Origin: a virus
Length of the DNA: 37,099 bases
IMG/VR virus record: IMGVR_UViG_3300009610_000057
Span: 1 to 37,099 of that record
Reading direction: 5' to 3' (one strand)
Numbering within the stretch: position 1 is the first letter of the stretch; each line of letters starts with the position of its first letter. The position numbers were made by a program, and so were the translations under genes. Below, piece after piece: positions 27,519-34,691 of the stretch. The notes under the pieces are model-generated. The model was not told the origin of the DNA and did not search any database. It saw nothing but the letters and a program-made list of their open reading frames with translations.

Positions 27519-29563
27519 CCCGCGATGATCGGGAGAGTATTGCGCCCAAAGGGGACGAGCAAATCTTGAGCACGGCATTGGCGAGGTTTCGACAAGCGGC
27601 GGATGCTGAGAAGGACGAACGCCTCAATCAAAATCATGCGCTGAAGTTTCGTGCAGGGGAGCACACGCCTCCCACCCGTTCAGGCACGGGCGAAGTCTAT
27701 GCTGCGCCCCTGCTCACCGTGGATCGAGTGCGCCAGCACCTCAATCAAGTCGTGAATAGTTACCGTAAGAATCCCCTGAGTATTCGCGTGCGGCCCAAAT
27801 CAGGGGGAGCCACGAAGAAAATTGCCGAGCTGTTAGAAGCCCACATCCGAAGCATTGAACAAGAGAGTGAGGCTAGCATCAGCTATACGAATGCCCTGGA
27901 CTCTGCTGCCTCGATTGGTGTGGGCTATTTCCGCCTCACGACCGAGTTTAGCGATCCGTGGAGCTTCGAACAGACCGTCAAGATTGAACCCATCTTTAAT
28001 CGCTTTAGCGTCTTCATGGACCCGCAGGCCACGCACCCCGCAGCCCTGGATGCCACCTTCGCCTTCGTGACCTCGATGATGAGCCGTGAGGCCTTCATGG
28101 CCGAGTACGACAAACAGCCACCCTCGGTCGCTGCATGGGTCGCTCTCGGCAATGACCGGGAATGGTACACGGGTGAGGAAATCCAGGTAGCCGATTATTA
28201 CTATAAGACCCACGAACGTACTGAATTGGTGCGTATGCCGGACGGCACGGTCTTGCCGACAGAGGGGCTAGAGGACCTCAATCCAGCATGGCCGCGCCGT
28301 GTCAGCCACATTCCCCAGGTCTGGTGGGTGCAGTTGTGTGGACACGCGATACTCGCCAAGCAACGTTGGCCAGGACTCTACATCCCGCTGTGTCGGGTCG
28401 AAGGGGACCGGCTGGTGGTCGATGGGCAAGTACAGCGAACAGGTATGGTTCAAGCAAGCTTAAATCCATGTCTTGCCTACGACTATTTCTTTTCGTCCCA
28501 GACGGAAGCGATTGCCCTGGCCCCGAAAGCCCCGTGGTTGTTGTACGCCGAGCAGATCGCCGGCTACGAGCAGTTTTGGAACCGCGCCAACGATGCCTAC
28601 CAGCCCTATCTGCTGCACAAGGCCGTGGTGGTCAATGGGCAACTGCTGGAGCGCCCGCAGCGTGCGACGGTCGAGCCAGCTATCCAAGCCATTACGGCGG
28701 CCCTCGGCACGGCGGACGAGGCGATCCGCGCCTCACTCGGGATGTACGCACCCAGCGTCGGACAGCCGCAGGGCGACCAGAGCGGGGTGGCTCTGAGAAC
28801 TCAGAAGATCACAGGAGACCAGGCAACTTACAACTACCCCGATAATTTAGCGTGGAGTATCCGTGCCTGTGGGATTCAACTCGTGGACCTCCTGCGGAAG
28901 CTGCACGCCGGCCCCACCGAATTGCGGCAGGTGGCGACCGATGGACAGGTGAGTATGGCGAAGGTCAATCAGCCCACGCAGACGCAGGACGGGCAGACGC
29001 AGACGCACATGCTGGGGCAAGGGCAGTACGATGTGGTGGTCGACAGCGGCCCGGCGTACAGCACCTTGCGCGAGATGAGCGTCGAACGCTTAGGCATACT
29101 CGCCACGGCCCAGCCGGACCTGGTGCCGTACTTCAGTGACTACTGGGCGGGCGATATGGATATCCCGCATAGTGATGAGATCAGCGCCAGGCTCAAAACG
29201 GCCGTGCCCCCGCAAGCCCTGGCGGCCACGCAGGACGAGAATCCCGAGACGCGGGTGGCCACGCTCCAGACGCAACTGCAACAGCTGGGCGAGCAATTCC
29301 AGCAGCTCCAGCAGCAGATGCAGCAGGGGAAAGCCACCGAGGAAGCCGCGGTGCAGCAAGTGAAGCTGCTCGAGCAGCAGGTGGCCCAGATGCAGGTGCG
29401 CATGGCCGACAAGAGCGAAGAGAATCAGTTAGACGCCCAGAAGAACCAACAAGATCACGCGTTTAACATGGCCAAACTGCGGCTGGAGGAACAGAAGCTC
29501 ATGCTTGACATGGCCCAGCAGGCGTCGCAGCAGGCCGTGAGTACAAATGGGCAGGAATCTTAG
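27488..29563 (+). CDS. Portal protein (P22 gp1-like)
   Basis: This 691-residue protein starts at ATG 27488 after GGAGAG. The pattern LNQNHALKFRAGEHTPPTRS, LTVDRVRQHLNQVVNSYRKN and ISYTNALDSAASIGVGYFRL, followed by VFMDPQATHPAALDATFAFV, is that of P22-like podovirus portals. The stem and crown parts continue to about 560. The C-terminus (residues 580-691) is a long Gln-rich coiled coil (LQTQLQQLGEQFQQLQQQMQ, then VKLLEQQVAQMQVRM) that likely forms the barrel reaching into the head. The dodecameric portal is the DNA gate and connects to the adaptor at 33448. The start is inside the preceding HNH gene. Confidence 0.9.
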   Translation: MAESTTLAPLTRDDRESIAPKGDEQILSTALARFRQAADAEKDERLNQNHALKFRAGEHTPPTRSGTGEVYAAPLLTVDRVRQHLNQVVNSYRKNPLSIRVRPKSGGATKKIAELLEAHIRSIEQESEASISYTNALDSAASIGVGYFRLTTEFSDPWSFEQTVKIEPIFNRFSVFMDPQATHPAALDATFAFVTSMMSREAFMAEYDKQPPSVAAWVALGNDREWYTGEEIQVADYYYKTHERTELVRMPDGTVLPTEGLEDLNPAWPRRVSHIPQVWWVQLCGHAILAKQRWPGLYIPLCRVEGDRLVVDGQVQRTGMVQASLNPCLAYDYFFSSQTEAIALAPKAPWLLYAEQIAGYEQFWNRANDAYQPYLLHKAVVVNGQLLERPQRATVEPAIQAITAALGTADEAIRASLGMYAPSVGQPQGDQSGVALRTQKITGDQATYNYPDNLAWSIRACGIQLVDLLRKLHAGPTELRQVATDGQVSMAKVNQPTQTQDGQTQTHMLGQGQYDVVVDSGPAYSTLREMSVERLGILATAQPDLVPYFSDYWAGDMDIPHSDEISARLKTAVPPQALAATQDENPETRVATLQTQLQQLGEQFQQLQQQMQQGKATEEAAVQQVKLLEQQVAQMQVRMADKSEENQLDAQKNQQDHAFNMAKLRLEEQKLMLDMAQQASQQAVSTNGQES

Positions 29564-29570
29564 TATGTTT

Positions 29571-29616
29571 AGTGGTATACTTAAAGCAGAACATGGCGGT
29601 CTTGTCCACCGCCATG
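29571..29616 (+). promoter_or_regulatory. Second copy of the HNH-linked promoter and hairpin
   Basis: AGTGGTATACTTA (29571-29583) is identical to the copy at 26630. It is followed by a perfect 9-bp stem CATGGCGGT (29592-29600) and ACCGCCATG (29608-29616) with a 7-base loop. Together they make a cassette that starts 8 bases after the portal stop and precedes an HNH gene. Confidence 0.7.
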
Positions 29617-29653
29617 CTCCTAGCCACAACGTACCTATGCGAGAGGTAACGCC

Positions 29654-30388
29654 ATGGATGACACCAGTATACCAGAGCTGTCCCCAGAAGAACGCCGGAA
29701 GGCGAAGCAACGTGATTATCAGCGCGCCTATTATGCCCGTCATCGCGAGGCGATTAAGCGTCGTGCCAATGCCCATAGAGCCACGCATCTGGACGAAATA
29801 CGTCAAAAGCAACAAGCGTGGCGTGATGCGCATCGAGAACAGCTCCGTATCCATGATAGGGCGTATTATCAACGCACGAAGACGCATTATCGGCAAAAGC
29901 AACAAGCGTGGGTTGCGGCTAATCGTGAGCGCGTTCGCGGACAAAAGGCCACCTTGCGGGCAGAGAAACGCGAAGTCTATCGGGCCTATGCGCGCAAATG
30001 GGCTGCGGTCTACCGCCTTGTACATCCAGAGAAATATCACGCCTATCGACGCGAATGGACCGCAGCAAATCGCGACAAAGTGTCTGCGAAAGAAGTGCGC
30101 CGACGGGCACGTAAATATCAGGTCCCTCGGAATGACTTCACGGCAGCGCAATGGCAGGCCTTGCTGGAGCTTTGCCGCTATCGGTGTGTCTATTGTGGGA
30201 AGAAGATGACACGCGAGACGATGACCAGAGACCATCTCACGCCCTATGTCGAGAAGGGGAGCAACACCTTACAGAATGTGTTGCCCGCGTGTCGTACCTG
30301 TAATAGCCGCAAAGGCATTCGGAATGTTTTAAAGCCAGTACAGCCTTTTTTGCTCGTACTGTTAGAGGAAAAGGCCAAAAAGAAATGA
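29654..30388 (+). CDS. HNH endonuclease with repeated basic helices (244 aa)
   Basis: ATG 29654 follows GAGAGG. The N-terminal 155 residues are basic helices with repeats of the type YYxRhREaikr, QKQQAWRDAHREQLR and QKQQAWVAANRERVR. These are common in phage homing nucleases and probably wrap the target DNA. The C-terminal 80 residues hold a classic zinc-bound HNH: CRYRCVYCGKKMTRETMTRD, HLTPYVEKGSNTLQNVLPAC, then RTCNSRKGIRN. It separates portal from scaffold. Its TGA overlaps the scaffold ATG (ATGA), so the insertion keeps the scaffold translated. Confidence 0.9.
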   Translation: MDDTSIPELSPEERRKAKQRDYQRAYYARHREAIKRRANAHRATHLDEIRQKQQAWRDAHREQLRIHDRAYYQRTKTHYRQKQQAWVAANRERVRGQKATLRAEKREVYRAYARKWAAVYRLVHPEKYHAYRREWTAANRDKVSAKEVRRRARKYQVPRNDFTAAQWQALLELCRYRCVYCGKKMTRETMTRDHLTPYVEKGSNTLQNVLPACRTCNSRKGIRNVLKPVQPFLLVLLEEKAKKK

Positions 30389-31407
30389 TCGAAGCCTATA
30401 CGATCTCTGAACAGGATGGCACCCACATCCCCGTAAGTACGGGTAACGGTTCGACCCGTGGCCCTGGCGCGCAGGACGCTGCCGTACAGGCCCAAACCGA
30501 GCCGCCTGCTGACAATGGAGTCTCAGCACCTCCACAGGCTTCTCCTCCCCAAGCGCCGGGCTTGGCGGCGCCGGAAGGCGGGGAGGGGGAGACCGATCTG
30601 GACGAAGCCGCCGCCATGACCCCCGAGGAATTTGCCGCCTCCCGCCGCCGCATCAATCAACTCAATGGCCGCTGGCGCGCCGAACAGCGCCGCCGGGAGG
30701 CCGACCAGCAGCAGCACCAGCGTGAGCTGGCCGAGGCCAACGCCAAGCTTGACGTGGTGACCCGCCTGCTCCAGGGCGCCGCGCCGGATATGGGCCAGGC
30801 CCCAGCCCCACCCCCAGGGCCACCCCAGGCAGAACACTTTGCCTCGCACGAGGACTATGTCAGAGCCGCGGCCCGCTACGAGGCGCAGCAAGAACTCCAG
30901 CACCGCGACCAGCAGACGCAGCAGGCGCGCCAGCGGGAGCAGGGTCTGGCCCTGCAGCAGCAGATCCTGGAGCGTGAGGCGGCCTACAGGGCCCAGCACC
31001 CGGATTTTGACGACGTGGTGCGTGGGGGTTTAGTTGGGAAGCTCGCCCCGCATGTGCAGATAGCGCTCCAGATCCTCCCCGAGGGACCCGCCCTGGCCTA
31101 TCAGTTGGCCCAGCAGCCGGACCTCGTGCGCACGCTCAACACGCTGCCGCCGCCGCTGGTGTTTGCGGAGCTGGGACGCCTCATGCCCGGCACGCTGGTG
31201 CCTGGCGCCACCGGCGGGGCACCGGAGACGACGCCCCCCGCGCCGACGAACGGGACACGGCCGCCACCGTTGCCAGAGCCGATGCGGCCGGTAGGGGGGG
31301 GAGGGAGTAGCACACCGCCGGCGTACCATGACGATATGAGCCAGGAGGACTATCGCGCGTGGCGCGCCAGGACAAGCCAGTTGCCACGGTGGAAGCAGAC
31401 GGGGTAG
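30385..31407 (+). CDS. Scaffolding protein
   Basis: ATG 30385 overlaps the HNH stop. The 340-residue protein has a Pro/Gly/Ala-rich disordered N-terminus (1-80), then highly charged Gln/Arg-rich helices (RRRINQLNGRWRAEQRRREA, then QQHQRELAEANAKLDVVTRL; later LQHRDQQTQQARQREQG). An HPDFDDVVRGG motif with a helical bundle follows (VQIALQILPEGPALAYQLAQ), then a Pro-rich tail ending SQEDYRAWRA. This composition and its place between portal and coat match P22-like scaffolds, which direct coat assembly and leave the prohead. The C-terminal basic residues (ARTSQLPRWKQTG) could contact coat protein. Confidence 0.85.
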   Translation: MIEAYTISEQDGTHIPVSTGNGSTRGPGAQDAAVQAQTEPPADNGVSAPPQASPPQAPGLAAPEGGEGETDLDEAAAMTPEEFAASRRRINQLNGRWRAEQRRREADQQQHQRELAEANAKLDVVTRLLQGAAPDMGQAPAPPPGPPQAEHFASHEDYVRAAARYEAQQELQHRDQQTQQARQREQGLALQQQILEREAAYRAQHPDFDDVVRGGLVGKLAPHVQIALQILPEGPALAYQLAQQPDLVRTLNTLPPPLVFAELGRLMPGTLVPGATGGAPETTPPAPTNGTRPPPLPEPMRPVGGGGSSTPPAYHDDMSQEDYRAWRARTSQLPRWKQTG

Positions 31408-31412
31408 GAGCG

Positions 31413-31487
31413 ATGCGTGCCGCCAGGAGTCGAGAGAGACCGAGCCGCCAACACACCAAGGAGCCGCCAATGATCACGACACGCTAA
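31413..31487 (+). CDS. Possible leader minicistron before coat gene (24 aa)
   Basis: A short frame, ATG 31413 to TAA 31485-31487, encodes a basic 24-residue peptide starting MRAARSRERPS. It has GGAG at short spacing. An internal ATG at 31470, 7 bases after AAGGAG, would give MITTR only. Coat protein is the most expressed gene and has a weak start site of its own, so translation here could couple to it. Evidence is limited to the ribosome sites. Confidence 0.3.
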   Translation: MRAARSRERPSRQHTKEPPMITTR

Positions 31488-31502
31488 CTGCCGCCTAGAA
31501 CG

Positions 31503-32744
31503 GTGAGTATTATGCCTGACGTTATCCTGACCATTGGGCAAATAACACGGGAGCTTTTAGACTGTACCGAAAACAACATGGTATTTTGCAAGGGGATCAT
31601 GCGACAATATTCCAGCGAATTTGCCAGGCCGGGGGACAAAATAGGCCCAACCTTGAACATCCGGCTCCCGGCCCAGCTGCGCACCGTGAGTGGCCCGAAC
31701 TTGCAGGTCCAAGATTATATCGAGCAGTCCGTGCCCTTGACCATCGATCAACAGGAACACGTCGATCTCCAGTTCTCCAGTTTCGAGATGACCTTGAGTT
31801 TAGACGCGTGGCGTGAGCGCATTGGACGTCCCAGTGGCATCGTGCTCGCCAACAAAGTGGACGCGTATGGGTTGGGCTTGTACTGGGCGGTCCCGAATGC
31901 CGTCATGTCCCCCGCACCCTCCCCCACCACGAGCAAGTGGCGCGCCTATCTCCAGGCCGGCGCCGTGCTCGCCGACAATGGCTGTCCGGCGGATGCCACC
32001 TGGCGCGCCGTGCTCAATCAGTGGGAACAAGTCGAGGTGGTCAATGAACTGAAGGGGCTGTTCCAGTCCTCCGAAGAGATTCGTAGGCAGTACGAGCGCG
32101 GCCTCATGGGCGAGTCGGGGGGGTTAGTGTGGACGTGGGACCAAAACGTCGCGGTGCATGTCTCCGGGCCGGCCGGTGGCGCGCCGCTGTATGCCACCAC
32201 CGTGACCGGTGGCGCGTCCATCACCGTCACAGGCTTCACGGCCGCGGCAGCCTTACGGTTGAAGCGCGGCGACTTGTTCACCATTGCCAACGTCAACGGC
32301 GTCAACCCCGTGTCCCTGGCCACCACCGGCAAGCCGCGCCAATTCACGGTCACCGCGGACGTCAACTCGGCTGCCGATGGCACGGCCACGATTCCGCTGT
32401 ACCCGCCGATCATTGGCCCCGAGACGCCGGCGAACCCGCGTCAAACGGTGGCAGCACTGCCGATCGCCGCCGCGCCACTGACGCTGGTGATGACGGCGAA
32501 CACGGCGTACCACCAAAACATCGTGCATCAAGAGCAAGCGTTTGCCCTGGGCATGTGTCGCTTGCAGGAACCCTTTAGCGGCCAATCGGCCTACGCCGTC
32601 GATGCCGATAACGGCGTGGCCATCCGCACCTGGAAGGCGAGCGATATCAGTACGGATACGCACGCTTCGAGGGCTGACGAAGCCTTTGGGATGGTCGCGA
32701 CGCGCCCGATTTGGGCCTGTCGGGTGTTGAGTGCGGTCGCGTAA
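31503..32744 (+). CDS. Major capsid protein (P22 gp5-like)
   Basis: The start is GTG 31503 or ATG 31512; neither has a strong ribosome site. The 413-residue protein shows the P22-type coat pattern: IGQITRELLDCTENNMVFCK, MRQYSSEFARPGDKIGPTLN and YIEQSVPLTIDQQEHVDLQF, then SSFEMTLSLDAWRERIGRPS with LANKVDAYG. A beta insertion domain (GGASITVTGFTAAAALRLKR, then FTIANVNGV) follows, and the end is VATRPIWACRVLSAV. It forms the HK97-fold shell over the scaffold. Upstream lies a minicistron that may influence its translation. Confidence 0.9.
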   Translation: MSIMPDVILTIGQITRELLDCTENNMVFCKGIMRQYSSEFARPGDKIGPTLNIRLPAQLRTVSGPNLQVQDYIEQSVPLTIDQQEHVDLQFSSFEMTLSLDAWRERIGRPSGIVLANKVDAYGLGLYWAVPNAVMSPAPSPTTSKWRAYLQAGAVLADNGCPADATWRAVLNQWEQVEVVNELKGLFQSSEEIRRQYERGLMGESGGLVWTWDQNVAVHVSGPAGGAPLYATTVTGGASITVTGFTAAAALRLKRGDLFTIANVNGVNPVSLATTGKPRQFTVTADVNSAADGTATIPLYPPIIGPETPANPRQTVAALPIAAAPLTLVMTANTAYHQNIVHQEQAFALGMCRLQEPFSGQSAYAVDADNGVAIRTWKASDISTDTHASRADEAFGMVATRPIWACRVLSAVA

Positions 32745-32754
32745 GGAGCCCCTA

Positions 32755-33036
32755 ATGGCCAATACGATTCTCACCAGTGGCGGCCTGGTCCCGGCTCCAG
32801 AGCCCGACCCGCCGCCAGAAGGAGCGCAAGCGATGGCCGAGGAGTACGTGTTCCCCCGGTTCTATTTCAGCAAGGATGAGCCCAACGGTCGGCCCTTTGA
32901 CAACCAGGCGGATCTCGACGCCGCAGGGGGTCGGGCGGTCTGGAAGCTCACGCCGCAAGAGGCCACGGCTGTCACCCCACCCGCGCCAGCGGACGAGGGC
33001 GAAGGGCCGCCCCCCCGCCCGACGAGCAGGAGGTAG
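32755..33036 (+). CDS. Small capsid-associated protein (93 aa)
   Basis: ATG 32755 follows AAGGAG with an 8-base spacer, 10 bases after coat. The product has a Pro-rich N-terminus, a compact middle (EEYVFPRFYFSKDEPNGRPF, DNQADLDAAG, AVWKLTPQEAT) and an acidic Pro-rich tail ending in basic PRPTSRR. No family is recognised. Position between coat and adaptor suggests head decoration or head completion. Confidence 0.6.
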   Translation: MANTILTSGGLVPAPEPDPPPEGAQAMAEEYVFPRFYFSKDEPNGRPFDNQADLDAAGGRAVWKLTPQEATAVTPPAPADEGEGPPPRPTSRR

Positions 33037-33039
33037 CGT

Positions 33040-33438
33040 ATGCACGTCCACACGTCGACCCCGATCGCCCTCACCCTTACCGAGGACGCCACGCCGCCGC
33101 TGTTCGTGCCCCTGGTGGAGCTCCAGCCGGGCTCCCTCGTCCTGGAGAGCCAGTGCTTCCTGGCGTGGGAAGGCGTGCCGGAGCCGGTGGAGATGCGCCT
33201 CGTGGTGGCCCCGCTGGGCACGCCACTCGGCACGCCGGTGGAGAATCTGGCAGAAGGTGCCCCGTTTACCACGACCACGGGCATGGTGCCCCTGGGGCTC
33301 TCGGCTGGGCTGCCCGACCTGCGGCCCCATACGGGCGTGCTGGGGGTGACCATCGCGGCGGGCGGGACGCAACCGGCGACGTTACCGGAAGGCGCCACGC
33401 TGGTGGGGCGCCTGGCCATGGTGTCGGGCGCCGTGTAG
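33040..33438 (+). CDS. Beta-rich virion protein, possible head decoration (132 aa)
   Basis: ATG 33040 is preceded by AGGAGG. The protein is almost entirely short beta strands and turns (TPIALTLTEDATPPLFVPLV, then SLVLESQCFLAWEGVPEPVE and MRLVVAPLGTPLG). It has few charges, as expected of a capsid surface or tail beta-sandwich, and no catalytic residues. Place in the head operon after coat supports a structural role. Confidence 0.6.
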   Translation: MHVHTSTPIALTLTEDATPPLFVPLVELQPGSLVLESQCFLAWEGVPEPVEMRLVVAPLGTPLGTPVENLAEGAPFTTTTGMVPLGLSAGLPDLRPHTGVLGVTIAAGGTQPATLPEGATLVGRLAMVSGAV

Positions 33439-33447
33439 GGGGACTCG

Positions 33448-34182
33448 ATGCTGATCTATGCGCGGCACGTGTGTACAACGGCGTTGCGATTAAACGGTCT
33501 CGCCGCCGCCGAGCAACCGATTGACGCGGACATGGCCCAGCGTGCGCTCGAAGCCCTGAACAGCCTGTTAGACGCCTGGAGCACCGACACCCTGCTGGCG
33601 TGGACACGGCCGAAAATCCCGCTCCAGCTCATCCCAGGCCAGCAGGTGTACACGTGGGGCCTCACCACGCCTCCCTGCGACATCGGGGGCGCGGCGCCGG
33701 TGCGCCTCGATCTGTGCCTGCTCGATATTGGCGGGGAGCCGGTGCAGGACTGGCAGGTGACGGTGCTCGACCAGACCCAATTTGAAACCTACGTGTGGCT
33801 CAAGACGATGCAGAGCACCTACGTCGAATATGTGTACTTAGAAGACACGGTACCCGTGAAACGCCTCCACGTCTGGCCAATCCCCCAATACCCCGGCTAC
33901 ACGCTGCAGCTCCTGCCGTGGCCGCCGCAGCCGCAGTACACGCATTGGGACGAGGGGCTGGAGTGGCCCAACGGATACCAGAGACTGTTTGCATACAATT
34001 TGGCCTGTGATTTAGCGCCTGAATATGGGCTGGAAGCGTCGCCTACGGTCCAACGTATTGCGGAACAGACGAAGCGGGACCTGGCTGTGGTGAACGCGAG
34101 AGTTGGGCGCTTGTCGCTGGTTCCCGGGCAACCGGCGCGCACAAGTGGCTGGGCGGCATTCCAGGCGGGACGGGCGCGTTAG
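33448..34182 (+). CDS. Head-tail adaptor / packaged DNA stabilisation protein (P22 gp4-like)
   Basis: The 244-residue protein starts at ATG 33448. ALRLNGLAAAEQPIDADMAQ followed by RALEALNSLLDAWSTDTLLA matches the helical start of P22 gp4-type adaptors. A beta region (IPLQLIPGQQVYTWGL) and a middle DDI-like stretch follow. LFAYNLACDLAPEYGLEASP, then VQRIAEQTKRDLAVVNAR, corresponds to the conserved family end. It binds the portal after packaging. The last 4 bases overlap a minus-strand gene. Confidence 0.86.
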   Translation: MLIYARHVCTTALRLNGLAAAEQPIDADMAQRALEALNSLLDAWSTDTLLAWTRPKIPLQLIPGQQVYTWGLTTPPCDIGGAAPVRLDLCLLDIGGEPVQDWQVTVLDQTQFETYVWLKTMQSTYVEYVYLEDTVPVKRLHVWPIPQYPGYTLQLLPWPPQPQYTHWDEGLEWPNGYQRLFAYNLACDLAPEYGLEASPTVQRIAEQTKRDLAVVNARVGRLSLVPGQPARTSGWAAFQAGRAR

Positions 34183-34412
34183 CGTGGCAAGCGCAGGAAG
34201 ACTTGCCAGAAGGCCGCGCCCATGGCGCCAAAGCCCACGAGCACGATGCCGATAACGAGGGTGAGCTTGCTGTCGATGCCGTTGAGACGTTCCGCCATCA
34301 CCGTGTGGCGCACATCGATGTCAGCCGCGGCGATGGCGGCTTGACGGGCTTCCGGCTCGGGTGTGCCAGCAGCGAGGAAGGCGGCGTAGGTTTCTAATTG
34401 CAGGAGGGCCAT
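34179..34412 (-). CDS. Small membrane protein, DUF1640-like start (77 aa)
   Basis: ATG 34412 follows AGGCGG, a weak ribosome site. The N-terminus (LQLETYAAFLAAGTPEPEAR) has the 'AG.pe.qA.A' pattern of DUF1640 proteins. A coiled part (MAERLNGIDSKLTLVIG) and a membrane helix (VIGIVLVGFGAMGAAFWQVFL) follow. It ends 4 bases into the adaptor gene on the other strand, so it is a minus-strand insertion inside the plus-strand virion operon. Confidence 0.6.
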   Translation of the reverse strand: MALLQLETYAAFLAAGTPEPEARQAAIAAADIDVRHTVMAERLNGIDSKLTLVIGIVLVGFGAMGAAFWQVFLRLPR

Positions 34413-34414
34413 AG

Positions 34415-34564
34415 TTACCGCCTGTCCGTGCCGAGGAAGCGGGCAATCTCACGCAGCATCTCTTGGGAGCGCGCGTGGGCACGCAGCCCGACGCGGTGGA
34501 TGTCCCAGAGCATGGCGCCAAGGATGGCAAAGAGGAAGACGAGGGTGAGGGTATCAATGGTCAT
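34415..34564 (-). CDS. Tiny membrane protein (49 aa)
   Basis: ATG 34564 follows AAGAGGT with a 7-base spacer. The product starts with a membrane helix (IDTLTLVFLFAILGAMLW) and ends with a basic, amphipathic helix (LRAHARSQEMLREIARFLG). It lies 2 bases from the next minus-strand gene, so the two are probably one transcription unit with a promoter in 34565-34691. Function unknown. Confidence 0.55.
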   Translation of the reverse strand: MTIDTLTLVFLFAILGAMLWDIHRVGLRAHARSQEMLREIARFLGTDRR

Positions 34565-34691
34565 CTGGCACCTCTTGACCGGTGTGAGGGATGGCCTGAC
34601 ATGGTCAAGCATATCAGCTTGCGAGGGGTAGCGAGCCCCTACCATCCCATGTCAGCGACTATAGTCTAATTGTACCCAATGAGGCAAGGGT
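34565..34691. promoter_or_regulatory. Divergent gap with nested inverted repeats
   Basis: CTGACATGG (34596-34604) pairs with CCATGTCAG (34647-34655), GGATGG (34589-34594) with CCATCC (34642-34647), and AGGGG/CCCCT (34624-34640) forms a local hairpin. The first two pairs cross each other, so they are alternatives or a pseudoknot. Promoters for both sides must lie here. Confidence 0.5.
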
